A DNA stretch of 64,000 nt from positions 29,772,501 to 29,836,500 of the forward strand of contig OY756958.1 in the NCBI GenBank assembly GCA_963580455.1. The letters run 5' to 3'. Source of the stretch: Euonymus europaeus (Eukaryota; Streptophyta; Magnoliopsida; Celastrales; Celastraceae). Below, piece after piece: positions 12,110-22,081 of the stretch. The translations under genes were made by a program, and so were the position numbers. The notes under the pieces were generated by a model. The model saw only the letters and a program-made list of their open reading frames with translations. It had not been told where the DNA came from and did no database searches. Numbering within the stretch: position 1 is the first letter of the stretch; every line of letters begins with the position of its first letter.

Positions 12110-12139
12110 GGATATGCTACTTCTAGTTTCTTATAAATA
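12110..12139 (+). promoter_or_regulatory. P1BS and TATA box of MIR399 copy 2
   Basis: P1BS GGATATGC at 12110-12117 and TATAAATA at 12132-12139, about 80 bp before the hairpin. The spacing fits a Pol II miRNA promoter activated by PHR1 in low phosphate. Confidence 0.65.
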
Positions 12140-12217
12140 TATGCAGGCTTATTTTAAAAGAAAGCCATCAATATTACTGAGTGTGACGAATTGGACTTGA
12201 CTCTTGAGTTGCAATTG

Positions 12218-12335
12218 CATTACTGGGCAACTACTCCATTGGCAGGCAGCCATGCACTGCAAGTTAGGTGCTTTCAAGCCCTAAATTTATACATAGCTAG
12301 TGTCGCCTCTGCCAAAGGAGATTTGCCCGGCAATG
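12218..12335 (+). ncRNA. MIR399: MIR399 precursor, copy 2
   Basis: Mature miR399 at 12310-12330 in the 3' arm (TGCCAAAGGAGATTTGCCCG plus a final G), the same form as Arabidopsis miR399f as I recall it. The 5' arm at 12223-12244 (GGGCAACTACTCCATTGGCA in its core) pairs with a few mismatches, and the stem extends to CATTACTGGGC with GCCCGGCAATG. The loop is about 65 nt. TATA and P1BS lie just upstream. Confidence 0.95.
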
Positions 12336-12769
12336 GTTCTGCAGTATTGTTTTCAAATTGTTCTTGGGGTTATATTATTCGCGCACGCACACATATATGT
12401 ATGTGTGTATATATATATATATATATGTATGTATGTGTAGGAGTGTGTTTTCTTCGCAATTCAACAAATGTCATGATCTCCAAGCGGTTCACAAATTAAA
12501 CAACAGCGACACGAGAATATGCTGCCATTGGAGCGATAGATGTGGTAGCTACACTGATTTTCTAGGTTAGTTTGCCGACATTGTTGTAGCATCCTTAATA
12601 AATAGATGATGTTATGCATTTTGGGATTCGATTTTTCTGTACTTTTAAGATTTTTGTTCCAGGTTTTGGTTTTTAAGATAATAGGTTGTTATGGACAGTG
12701 TGATATATTGAAAGTAGGTTGCAATAGCCTAAATACATAGCTATATAGGACTATATAAGAAAAAATAAA

Positions 12770-13288
12770 TTAATCTTGCTTCCAAGTCTAATTGCTGTTC
12801 TAATTTTCCCCATATTGAATCCTTGGATCATGTTATGGTGGAAGGGTCTACTGCCTGTGTCAAGTGTAGTTTTTCTTTGGTATTTTTTTTTGTCTTAATT
12901 TTAGTAGTAATGCTCTTTTATTAAGACTAACAACTTGGTGGCAGTACAAAAGCAAAAAAAAGTCATTGGAGCAATGACTTGCATGATCCCTACTTTTATT
13001 TGTTGGAATTTATGGTATGCTCGAAACAAATGCAAGTTTGATCACATTCATCGGATTGGTGATCAAATCATTGAGGTCATAATCGATCAAATAAGAGTGC
13101 AATTTTAATGCAAAGGTAAGATTTTTTAATCTGGATCTTAAAGATTCAAATGTTAGTGAACTCTTCCACATTCCTATAATAACTAGTAACAAAGGTGTGG
13201 TCTCTATTCTATAGTGAACCATCTCCTCATGATATTAATTACTATTATTAATTGTGATGGTAGTGCCTTGAGAAATCCTGGAGATTTA
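12770..13288 (+). mobile_element. LINE ORF2 3' fragment, left half
   Basis: Decayed reading frame with the zinc-binding region found in plant L1 ORF2 (NCCSNFPHIESLDHVMVEGS) and a following motif ICWNLWYARNKCKFDHIH, then the start of the RNase H domain (INCDGSALRNPGDL). The domain is cut at 13288 by a Harbinger-type insertion and resumes at 14485. Many stops and frameshifts make it a pseudogene. The left boundary is approximate. Confidence 0.7.
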
Positions 13289-14484
13289 GAGGCTGTTTGG
13301 TTTGCCATTTTGAGGCTGTTTTCAATTTTCGATTTTGATGAAAACTAAAAACTCGTTTGGTTTTGCATTTTTAAAACTCCATTTTTGAAAACAGGTTAAA
13401 ACTTACAATGAAAAACTGAAAACGAAATTTGGACGTTTTGAGTGTTTTTACCAAAACACGGAAAACGCATACTCAAATTGAAAATACGCAAGCTTCCGTC
13501 GTCATTTCCGAAACTCGTCAAATTGAAAATACGCTCACTGTTTCTTCGTCTCCTATTCTAGGGTTACTTTGCCTCTCTCTCTCGCGCGATAATCGTCTTT
13601 CTTTGACAACATGCTTTCTGATCCGACCGGTAGATGCTTTTCGATCTGACTGGTAGAGAAAGTTAGGCTACCCTGAGCTTTGACTTTGACCCAGGAACAG
13701 CAGCTGGGGCAGCAGCAGGAAGAGAAAGAGAAGCCTTACATGGGGTGGGAGTTCATATGAATTACTCGTGAAACCACTGGTCCGCCTCTCCTTGGGATTG
13801 GAAAAGAAGGAAGAAAATGCTCAGGAAGAAAAGTAACTAGCTTTGCAATGGGCAATGGCTTAAACTTCAAAGCTGGGCCCTTCTGCTGCTTTAATAATAA
13901 AAGCTGGGCCCTTTTTCTTCTCTACTTATATGTTTATTTTTATGTTATGAAGTTTTGGTTTATTGTAATTTGGAGATACACGGGTAGGACAATGACATTG
14001 CTTTCTCTATGAATGGTATACGTTTTGGAAGTTGGAACCTATTTTTAGGTCATTTTAGGGTCCTCTTCTTTGCATTATGGAGATTGATTTAATAAATTTA
14101 TTGGAAAATGAAAATATTTTAATGCATATTGAAAATGTATGTACTTATTAAGAAGTTTGTGGAAGTGTTGAAAATACTCATTAAAATATTTTAATTTAGA
14201 AATTAATTTAATACATATTAAAATATTTATGTATTATTTGAAGTTTGTAACTTCAAATATTATGTTACGTGTTGCTTTTATATGATTAATATGTTAATCA
14301 TAAAATAATTGTTCGAAAACTGCAAACCAAACGCATTTTTTAGTTTTCATTTTCAAAAACAGTTTTTCAAAATAATCAAACCAAACGCATTTTCAGTTTT
14401 CTAAAAACAGACCCTCAAAATAGAAAACTGAAAATAACTCTAAAAACTGAAAACTGAAAACTGAAATACAAACCAAACAGCCTC
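13289..14484. mobile_element. PIF/Harbinger-type nonautonomous element, 1196 bp
   Basis: Perfect 16-bp terminal inverted repeats (GAGGCTGTTTGGTTTG) with TTA direct duplications at 13286-13288 and 14485-14487: the hallmark of PIF/Harbinger (Tourist-like) elements. Subterminal regions carry many related inverted short units (AAAACTGAAAACTGAAA and TTTTCAGTTTT types). No transposase is encoded. The centre (about 13540-13900) is less AT-rich than the ends and could be captured host sequence, which I could not identify. Confidence 0.88.
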
Positions 14485-14487
14485 TTA

Positions 14488-15150
14488 GGGGTGGAGGTGT
14501 GATTATAAGTAGTTCCGGAAATTTTGTGGCTGGTTTCTCTAATTTTTATGGTTTCAAATCAATTACTTTTGCTAAAATGATGGTATAAAACTTTTAGTTT
14601 CCTTAGATATCTCAAAGCTTATTGTTGAATATGATTCTTTAATTGTTATTAACATCCTTTCTGAGAGTACTAGTTGTCCTTGGAATCTGATCTACTTATA
14701 GAAAATATAGCCAAAACTTGTGTGCCTTTGGATATATACGCCTCAAACAAGTTTAAAGGGTATTCAATAGTGTTTCTGACTTATTGGCTTCCAAGTTCCA
14801 AAGCTTCCAACAACAAAGTTTTTGAAGTCTATGACAATTTCAGTAATCTCTCTCCCATGGTTAAAGATCTGCTCTAAATGGATAGATTGGAAATTCTGGC
14901 TTTCAGAATCAAAAAATAGGGTGCTTTGCTAATCTTGTGGACTCTCTGTTGTCCTTTTTCGTGGCTTTTTTTGCTTTTTTTTGTGCTCTTCATTTTATGG
15001 TTTTAATCTCAATCTGTCTTGTTTTCTTTCTTGTAGTCGAGGTATAAGATACTTGTCCACCTTGTGTTTTGTTGGCCACCAAAGAGAGGCTCTTTCTCTT
15101 ATTTGATCAATAAAATTTTGGTTGAGCCCTTTCTTTCTTTTTTTCTTAAA
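14488..15150 (+). mobile_element. LINE ORF2 3' fragment, right half and 3' UTR
   Basis: Continues the RNase H domain interrupted at 13288 (GGGVIISSSGNFVAGFSNFYG) through the DSLIVINI region to a 3' UTR ending near AATAAAATTTTGGTTGAGCC and a T-rich tail. Frame-shifted and non-functional. Its tail faces the tail of the minus-strand LINE that begins at 15174. Confidence 0.75.
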
Positions 15151-15173
15151 AAAGAAGGACTAATATTATTGGT

Positions 15174-16830
15174 TTTTTTTAAGAAAATGGAGATTTTATT
15201 CCATAAATAGGAGAAGAAAAACCCTTCTCTAGGAGCTCACAAAGGGGGATAAGAATCTAACCCTTCAAAGAGAAAAACCAAAATAGATCAAATTGCAAGA
15301 ATTAAGAAACAAGACAAAACCTTGCACTACTTCCTAATTCTAATACCAGAAAAACCCATTTGATCCATTTGAATATAGCCTTTGGCTTTGGCTGGCAAAT
15401 CATTATACTTGTACCAAGTATGTGAGACTTGAGAATTAGAGGCAATAGAAGCCCATCAGCACAATAATTTGCCTCGCTATAGGCATGATTAAACTGAATT
15501 TATAAATTAGAGCAACATGTTAAGATGTTTCTTTTTAGATAAACCAAATGCCAAGAACAATTACATTTATCAGATAGTACATTAATAACAATCAAAGAGT
15601 CAGACTCAATGACCAAGTTAAAATAGCAGAAACTAGAAGCCAAGTTTATACCATCTAGAATGACTTTCATTTCAACAAAAGCAATTGAATTGACTCCATA
15701 GAAATTAGAGAAATCAGCCAAAAATTTGCCCAAATGATTACGAATAACACCACCACCACCGGAATCACCCGGATTATTTAAAACACTGTCGTCACAATTA
15801 ATTTTAACACATCCAAGGGGAGGGGGGTTCCAGTATAGAGCAGTGGCCATACCTGAATTTTTCTAATGCAGAGGAATATTGAACAGCTCACTTATGAAAG
15901 GGTCCTTAAGAGACAACTTATATTTTTACCTTTGCATTGAAATTGCATCACGATTTCTCTATCACTTCTTCAATAATATGATTACTGGACATTTGGGTAG
16001 TCTCATATCTGCATTTGTTTCTAGCCTTCCATATACACCAACATATAAAAACAGGCAGCAAAGAACTAGAATACCAAACATCAAACAAAAAGTTGTTTTT
16101 GTGCTGCCAGCAATGAGCAAGTCTTAAATATAAGCTGTTCTAGGTATAAGACAAGCGAAGCACATTGTAAAAATATTTTCGTACATATTCAGCAATAAAA
16201 CTTTCAACAAACAAATGTTGAATGGATTCTAATTGAGGATCATTGGAGCAACAATGACATTTAGACACCATATGAATGCCTTTTTTTCAAATATTATCAT
16301 CAACTGGAAGAACATTTTTTAAAACTTTCCACATAAAAATGGAGATTTTGATAAGAATCAAATCATGCCAAGTAAGCTCATATGTAGGAAGAAAAATATA
16401 AGAATGCCTTAACTCTTTCCAAGCAGCATTAACCCGGAAAAAAACCCAAGTAATTTTTGCACCAAATTAAAGTATCAGAACATTGTTGCAGAGTAACATT
16501 TTCAGCTAGAATTTTGTCTACAATATAAGGAGGGAGTAATTGTCTCAACTTTTGAACATTCCATTCATTGTTTAACAAAAAATTATGAAGAAAAGGAGGT
16601 CAATGTGATTCAATTTGAATCAAGTTAGCTATTGGGTCATCAACAAGCCAATTGTCCCACCACATATTAATACAACCCTCTCCAACGATGAATTTCATTT
16701 CGGGTTTCATTGCATTTCTAACTCTACACATCCTTTTCCAAGTTTTAGACCCCAACTTGGAGGCTTTGGAAGGATGCTCAGAAGAGCAAATAAAGAACTA
16801 TGCTTTCTAAACTTTCACCATAAGTACTAG
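15174..16830 (-). mobile_element. 5'-truncated L1-type LINE, minus strand
   Basis: Reading on minus: a degenerate ORF2 tail with WWDNWLVDDPIANLIQIESH (about 16.65 kb), FMWKVLKNVLPVDD, zinc-binding region SKCHCCSNDPQLESIQHLFV, VFICWCIWKARNKCRYE, then an open 116-aa RNase H stretch at 15850-15500 (KINCDDSVLNNPGDSGGGGV ... VEMKVILDGINLA ... VIESDSL). The 3' UTR (15174-15490) contains the family's conserved GGAGAAG / AAACCCTTCTCT segment. Broken by several stops. Confidence 0.78.
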
Positions 16831-17084
16831 TATTATTGTTGAATTCCTTATAACTACATATATATTGTTCCCACGTCTATGGTTATTTACCCTCTCGAAA
16901 ACTTTCTAGCTAGGATTGTGAACTACACTTCTTAATTTCTCAATCTAGAATGAATATATGCGTGAGCTAATTAATTAACGCGATCGAAATCACAGAGTGA
17001 ATAATTGGGCCATTAAAAGCCTGGAAAACCAATGGGATAAGAAATTAAATACACCTTCTTATGCATCTTTTATTGTCCCTTTGG

Positions 17085-17620
17085 GGCTGAGGTTAAAGCC
17101 ATTCGGAAAGCTTTGGAGAGCGGGGTGTCCATGAGGGGGAAGGAATGTCTGAATATCATCTTTGAGTCAGATTTGTCTAATGGAATCAACTGGATTAACA
17201 ACTATTCAGCTGTTCCTTGGAGGCTTCGCCAGGATCTTAATGCCATTAATTATATTGATTTGTTAAAATGGCAGTTGGGCAACTGTGTGTTTACTTGTTC
17301 TAGAAGGGAATCTAATGGTGTGGCGGATGCGTTGGCATGGCAAAATCTGGAGTCTATCGTCCCTCTGCCTTTGTTGCATGGATTTAGTTTTTGTTGTCTG
17401 GGTTGCTCGCTCTTGTTCTAGTGTCTGGTCTGCTGCAGTTTTCAGCAGTCGTTTTTTTTTTTCTTGGATAAAAGAAGCAGTTGTTTTCTTTGCTTGGTTC
17501 CGGCCTTCTTCTTTAAGGTTGGCTTTGCTTGGCTTGTGTTTTCCTTTGGCTTTTCCTCTGCCTTATCGAGGCCTTAATCATATCTTGAGGCTATGTCCTC
17601 TCTACAAAAAAAACAAAAAC
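17085..17620 (+). mobile_element. LINE RNase H 3' fragment, second family
   Basis: Encodes the end of an L1-type RNase H domain (IIFESDLSNGINWINNYSAV ... CVFTCSRRESNGVADALAWQ) and a short 3' UTR that ends in an A-rich tail (about 17605-17622). Sequence differs from the family at 9.6, 15.2 and 22.7 kb. Confidence 0.72.
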
Positions 17621-17639
17621 AAATCATGAGCACATTCTT

Positions 17640-18307
17640 GGAAACAAACAATATATATGAATGTTTGGTCGCTTCTGATAATTTTCTCTAATCAACTAAT
17701 TTGCAACCTCCCTCGGCCTCCTTGACAATCTTGAAACTGCATGCAGCCTTGAAATTGACATTGATAAATTAACAACCAGAAATCTCCTTATTTCCTTCTA
17801 TTTTAATTCCTCTGATTCCAATCACCAATTGTGATCACCTGCAAAATAAATAAAATTAATTAAACAATTTCATTAATTATTGCAGCAAGAGATTTTTTTT
17901 TTTGATAAATTGCAGCAAGAGATTAAAAAAAAAACCATTTTAAAGGAACAAAATTAACCTATTTGTCGATTTTTTTGTTGGTAAATCTAATTCATCTTAT
18001 TGAAACAATTGAAAGATTTAGTACAAATGAAAGATCAGGCATAAAGAAGCCAATCCAAAACCCAACCGGAAACCAAACTGCAACGAATTAAGGAGAACAA
18101 GAAAAGGGGACCAAGATCCAATAGGCAGAAGAGTGAAGTCGGAGCGACAAGAAGCCCAGTCTCCCATACGCCTAATTAAAGCAAAAAGACCATAATCTAA
18201 AGAATTCTTCTTACCCGGATGCAATCAGAAGTACAAATCGTGTTATGGAGAGAATCTATATATCATCTTCTTCGGGGGCCTGCGGGCTAGGGTTCCTGTG
18301 GGATTAC
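17640..18307. other. Intergenic with possible LINE 3' end
   Basis: About 17940-18220 looks like the 3' UTR of another minus-strand LINE (T-rich start and a weak ORF on minus), but no RNase H motif is clear. No other gene is seen. Confidence 0.35.
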
Positions 18308-18431
18308 TGAATAGCAGGGCAATTCTCCTTTGGCAGAAGAGAACAGAAATGAAAACTATACGCATTGCATTAAATGGATCAATGAATGCATATTGCTTGT
18401 CTCTGCCAAATGAGAATCACCCCGTTATTCC
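18308..18431 (-). ncRNA. MIR399: MIR399 precursor, copy 3, minus strand
   Basis: On the minus strand a canonical mature miR399 occupies 18335-18315 (TGCCAAAGGAGAATTGCCCT plus G, the form known from rice miR399a-c as I recall). Its partner arm is 18423-18404 (GGGGTGATTCTCATTTGGCA), and the outer stem GAATAACGG pairs with the CTGCTATTC end. The loop is about 68 nt. Read on plus, the same fold would place a damaged mature (TGCCAAATGAGAATCACCCC) in the 3' arm, so minus is the likely functional strand. TATAAAAG and two P1BS motifs lie on its upstream side. Confidence 0.85.
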
Positions 18432-18526
18432 TAAACCACGTACACTTGTGCTTGCCACTACCACTACGTACACTGCACTTACTTTGGAGCCTGGCTTCAA
18501 CTTAAACCCAAGAGAAGAGGCCCTTG

Positions 18527-18597
18527 CTTTTATACAAGAAAGATTCGCACCTGAATATGGATATGCCATTGGGATGGAGTTGGATTATTGGATATGC
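18527..18597 (-). promoter_or_regulatory. TATA box and two P1BS motifs of MIR399 copy 3
   Basis: Read on minus: P1BS at 18597-18590 and 18566-18559 (both GGATATGC on plus; the motif is palindromic by consensus), then TATAAAAG at 18534-18527, about 100 bp before the hairpin. Order and spacing are as expected for a PHR1-controlled promoter firing leftwards. Confidence 0.65.
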
Positions 18598-18722
18598 TCA
18601 ACACAATTCTAGTATAAAGAGGCTAGGACGACCTTTCACTGCTTTAATATTTTCATGGAGTAGTCATATACCTTGCTTGGTCCCAGACTGCTGCTTTACT
18701 AGCTTAATATCTTTTGTGCTCC

Positions 18723-18795
18723 GAATATGCGTTTGTGCATGGAAAAGGCTAGCTAGAATTATTTTTTTTTCCATGAAAATTTTGTACTATAAAAA
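18723..18795 (+). promoter_or_regulatory. P1BS and TATA box of MIR399 copy 4
   Basis: GAATATGC at 18723-18730 fits P1BS, and TATAAAAA begins at 18788, about 80 bp before the hairpin. Together with the leftward promoter at 18527-18597 this makes a divergent promoter region of about 250 bp. Confidence 0.62.
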
Positions 18796-18867
18796 TAGGT
18801 ATAGGCCTTTTGCAACTGTTCATGGAGGCTAGGAAGAGACTCATGAGTTAAACAAGGGTGTATGGTT

Positions 18868-18984
18868 GTATTACTGGGCAACTCTCCTTTGGCAGTAATT
18901 GGTCGCTGATCGATTACTCCGGTAATTAGCTTGTTTTACTTCACAGTAAAAGCTCACTGCCAAAGGAGATTTGCCCGGCAATTC
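18868..18984 (+). ncRNA. MIR399: MIR399 precursor, copy 4
   Basis: Mature miR399 at 18958-18978 in the 3' arm, identical to copy 2. The 5' arm at 18874-18894 (CTGGGCAACTCTCCTTTGGC) pairs almost perfectly, and the stem extends to GTATTACTGGGC with GCCCGGCAATTCAC. The loop is about 63 nt. Confidence 0.95.
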
Positions 18985-19040
18985 ACCTATGCATGAATGC
19001 CAATGAAATGATTTTTTCTACTAAATATACTAGTGCAAGG

Positions 19041-19041
<1 letters not shown>

Positions 19042-19110
<69 letters not shown>
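19042..19110. repeat. CT microsatellite, about 69 bp
   Basis: Uninterrupted CT dinucleotide run just downstream of MIR399 copy 4. Likely polymorphic in length. Confidence 0.98.
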
Positions 19111-19112
<2 letters not shown>

Positions 19113-19229
19113 CCAATGTATTTTGCGTGGTTAATAATGTCTCATATTGCTTCAATTTTTTCTTAACATATTCTTTGCATGTATTTAATAGAACCGTTTA
19201 GGGAAAGAATTGTTAACATACGAGTATGT

Positions 19230-19720
19230 ATTGTTCATCCATATTTTATTTTGGGTTGACGAATTTTCTTACTTCTTGGGATAAAAAAAAAAATGTTCAT
19301 GAAAACTCTTCTATTTTAAGCTGCAAATTGGTACCACATGCCTTAATATTCAAGTTTACTTTTAGCATGTTTTTCGTGAAATTAATTATGTTGCTGATTA
19401 TACGGCTTCTAAAACCTTGAATAGTAGGTCTTCTAAGGTGTTATGAAGGTTTATCGAGCTTCCTGTGAGAAAGCAAAATACTTTTTAAGTTGAATCAAAT
19501 GGAAGTTCCAATATTGAGAATGAAAAATTAGCTTTCCCAAGAGTCTTTCTTCTTTTATGCTTTGGTTTATATTGGTCCTTTTTTTTCTCAACTCTTGTTA
19601 TATTATCTATCTTTATAATGGATTAGGTATTATGTCCTCTCATTGTGAACTCTCGGAGAGAACTTTTCTTCTCTCCTTTAATTATGATACAAAATCTTTC
19701 TTTAAATTTTTTTTTAAAAT
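19230..19720 (+). mobile_element. LINE 3' end remnant
   Basis: The right part carries a 3' UTR of the same type as at 9.9 and 23.0 kb (TGTGAACTCTCGGAGAGAAC, CTTCTCTCC, then a T-rich tail ending about 19715). The coding part to the left is too decayed to read with confidence. Confidence 0.5.
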
Positions 19721-19809
19721 GGGGAAGTTGGAACTTCACTAGCTTTGATATTTGTAGGGTTTATTATTCTTTTATTTTTTCTTTTATATATATGTGTGTG
19801 TAATACAGG

Positions 19810-20280
19810 TAGTCTTCATGAGAACGGTCGCTTTACGCGTGGCTCTCGTGGACCATGAGCACACGTGTAATTTTAGGTCAATCGGCTGACCGTGTCTCGA
19901 TCGATGGGTTGACTCTATCCCCGATTCTTGTACGGTTCTTACATGATGTGCCCGAATATTCTATTCCTGTACCTTATTTGTTTCTCATTACTTTCCCATT
20001 TTCCCCGATCCGACTAGTTATAGCAGACCCCGGTTTTATTAACATGACCTTTCTACTCGGTTTACGCGGAATGGCTATGTTCTTTGACCGTTATGTCTGC
20101 GGTAAAATCTTAATTAAATCCAGTTTTTTTAGTTTGACCATGCATAAAACGTTCTACTTTTCCTTACCTAACGAAAAATGTTTACTGTTAAATATAACAT
20201 GTGGAAGGGGTCCTTTAACGATGCCTACGTGTGTGTCTCCACTTTTCCCTTTATTATATAGGTAGACAACAGTGAGCACT
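19810..20280 (+). other. Unassigned 0.47-kb segment with 136-codon ORF
   Basis: An ATG-start ORF (19855-20265) gives 136 aa with hydrophobic stretches (ILVRFLHDVPEYSIPVPYLF), but I recognise no family. Its base composition is more mixed (more CG dinucleotides) than its surroundings, which suggests a piece of a mobile element or foreign segment rather than a native gene. No TIR or duplication was found at its edges. Confidence 0.25.
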
Positions 20281-20359
20281 TACGGTCAAGGCAGTTCAGG
20301 TGACATGGTGTATCTTTGTATCGATTCTTGACTAATTAAGAATGAATTGAAATTCACTC

Positions 20360-20505
20360 TCAATCACCAATTAATGATTTCACATCATAACTCATGAATT
20401 ATGTTAGATGTTGATGTGATTTAATCACCAATTAATGATTTCAGATCATAACTCATGAATTAAGTCATTTTATTAATTTTGATAAATCACATCAACATCT
20501 AACAT
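20360..20505. repeat. Compound direct and inverted repeat
   Basis: A perfect 23-bp inverted repeat (20401-20423 with 20483-20505, ATGTTAGATGTTGATGTGAT at its start) separated by 59 bp, overlapping a direct repeat of about 33 bp (AATCACCAATTAATGATTTC at about 20363 and 20424). Probably the remains of a small palindromic element. Confidence 0.75.
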
Positions 20506-20896
20506 GTTATTTATATCGAATAATTATTATTACCTCTGTTTCATTTTGATATGTTCACTTTTCATCTTGGTTTATAGATATGACATAATGTTTCATTTAT
20601 AATTTATCTATTAGGACCATTCGACATTTTCCCGATTGATCCGGTACATCCAATTACGCAATTATTGCTTATTTGCTTTTGCTTCCATTCAAAGCCACGT
20701 CATACTTCACACCACACTTTCCCATCATTTATATAACATTGTACACAAAGTAACATTACAAAGAATTAGACTTGTTTAAACAATATTATTTTAATAAAAC
20801 ACTGAAATGGAAAACGTGTACTTAATAGTTGAAAATGTCTAATAATTTTTTGTAATAATTCAACACGCGGAGGGCGAGGTTGTCATTAAGCCCCCC

Positions 20897-20905
20897 TATA
20901 TAAAG
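20897..20905 (+). promoter_or_regulatory. TATA box of the DUF1685 gene
   Basis: TATATAAAG, 62 bp before the ATG, in a suitable core promoter position. Confidence 0.6.
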
Positions 20906-20966
20906 CCTTCGAGGCCTAAAGAGCCATAAATTAATTAATTCTGGTGTTCATCAATAGCTGCCTTTG

Positions 20967-21707
20967 ATGGACGCAAGGCAAGTTATAGAGCTATACGATT
21001 CAAGCTGGTTCCAGAAGCAAATCTTCACAAAGCTACCGATTTTTCCAAATTCATCGAGTTTGGGATCAAACCCAGATCAAGAAAACCAAGAAGAACCTCC
21101 AAAGTATGAGATTTCAAGAACTCCATCCATTCATAGGAGGTCCGTGAGTCATGATCAATTAAGCTCCAGCTTAACAAGCTTCAGCTCTGGCTCTTTCTCT
21201 CCTGACTCTATCCTCCGCACACCAAAGCTCAACACAATCCTCTCAGGCAAAGAAATCACAGAAGAAGATCATAAATCTGCAGCGACACAGAGATTACATA
21301 TTCATGTAGGATCACCTCGTAAGAAGAAGAAGATTGATTGTTCCATAAGCAGGAGAAAGAGAAGTACAAGCAAGAGCTTGTCAGATTTGGAATTTGAGGA
21401 GCTAAAAGGGTTTATGGATCTGGGTTTTGTGTTCTCAGAGGAGGACAAGGATTCAAGCTTGGCTTCAATCATTCCTGGATTGCAAAGAATGGGAAAGCAA
21501 GAAGATGGGGAAGAAAATAAGAGTGGCGTTGACCAGTTGAAAGTGTCAAGGCCTTATCTTTCTGAGGCTTGGGAGGTTCTGGATAGGAGAAGAAAGACTG
21601 AGAAGCCGCCAATGATTGAATGGAAGATTTCGGTTGTTGGAAATGAGGTTGATATGAAAGATAACCTTAGATCGTGGGCTCACTCTGTTGCCTCCGCCGT
21701 TAGATGA
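20967..21707 (+). CDS. DUF1685 family protein (246 aa)
   Basis: Single exon. The start is the ATG at 20967 (MDARQVIELYDSSWF). An N-terminal helix with the W/F pattern is followed by a Ser-rich region, a basic cluster (SPRKKKKIDCSISRRKRSTS), and the DUF1685 core SKSLSDLEFEELKGFMDLGF with a DKDSSLASIIPGLQ segment. The C-terminal motif is VDMKDNLRSWAHSVASAVR. All these blocks fit DUF1685, a plant family without an established biochemical role. The basic cluster could be a nuclear localisation signal. A decayed copy of the C-terminal motif lies 0.65 kb downstream. Confidence 0.9.
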   Translation: MDARQVIELYDSSWFQKQIFTKLPIFPNSSSLGSNPDQENQEEPPKYEISRTPSIHRRSVSHDQLSSSLTSFSSGSFSPDSILRTPKLNTILSGKEITEEDHKSAATQRLHIHVGSPRKKKKIDCSISRRKRSTSKSLSDLEFEELKGFMDLGFVFSEEDKDSSLASIIPGLQRMGKQEDGEENKSGVDQLKVSRPYLSEAWEVLDRRRKTEKPPMIEWKISVVGNEVDMKDNLRSWAHSVASAVR

Positions 21708-22081
21708 TGACGATGAATAATGATCCAGATCCAAAGTTTTGTTTCTACCCCTTTTTTCTTTATTTGTTTGTTTTTCTTATTATTATTTTTTTAATTCTTG
21801 TACATACCCATCTATAAAGTAATGTTGTTATAGCTAGTTGCTACTGCTTGTAAAAATTTGGAAACGGTTTATTGTGAGGGGGAAAAAAACGATTGTTGGC
21901 TTTGAGATTTTGAATTAAACTTCAAATTTATATAGTAAAAAACGTATTTCCTTCGCCCCTATTTGATATTTTTTCATATGAATTAAAAAAATTCAATTAA
22001 TATAATTAAAATAATGAATTTTATTAGTTTTCTTACTAATATATACCATTCATTAAAATTATTTCACTCACATCTTTATTA

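Noticed and set aside
12191..12570. Overlapping ORFs across MIR399 copy 2
   Set aside because: They run through the hairpin and an AT/TG microsatellite and show no domain; chance frames.
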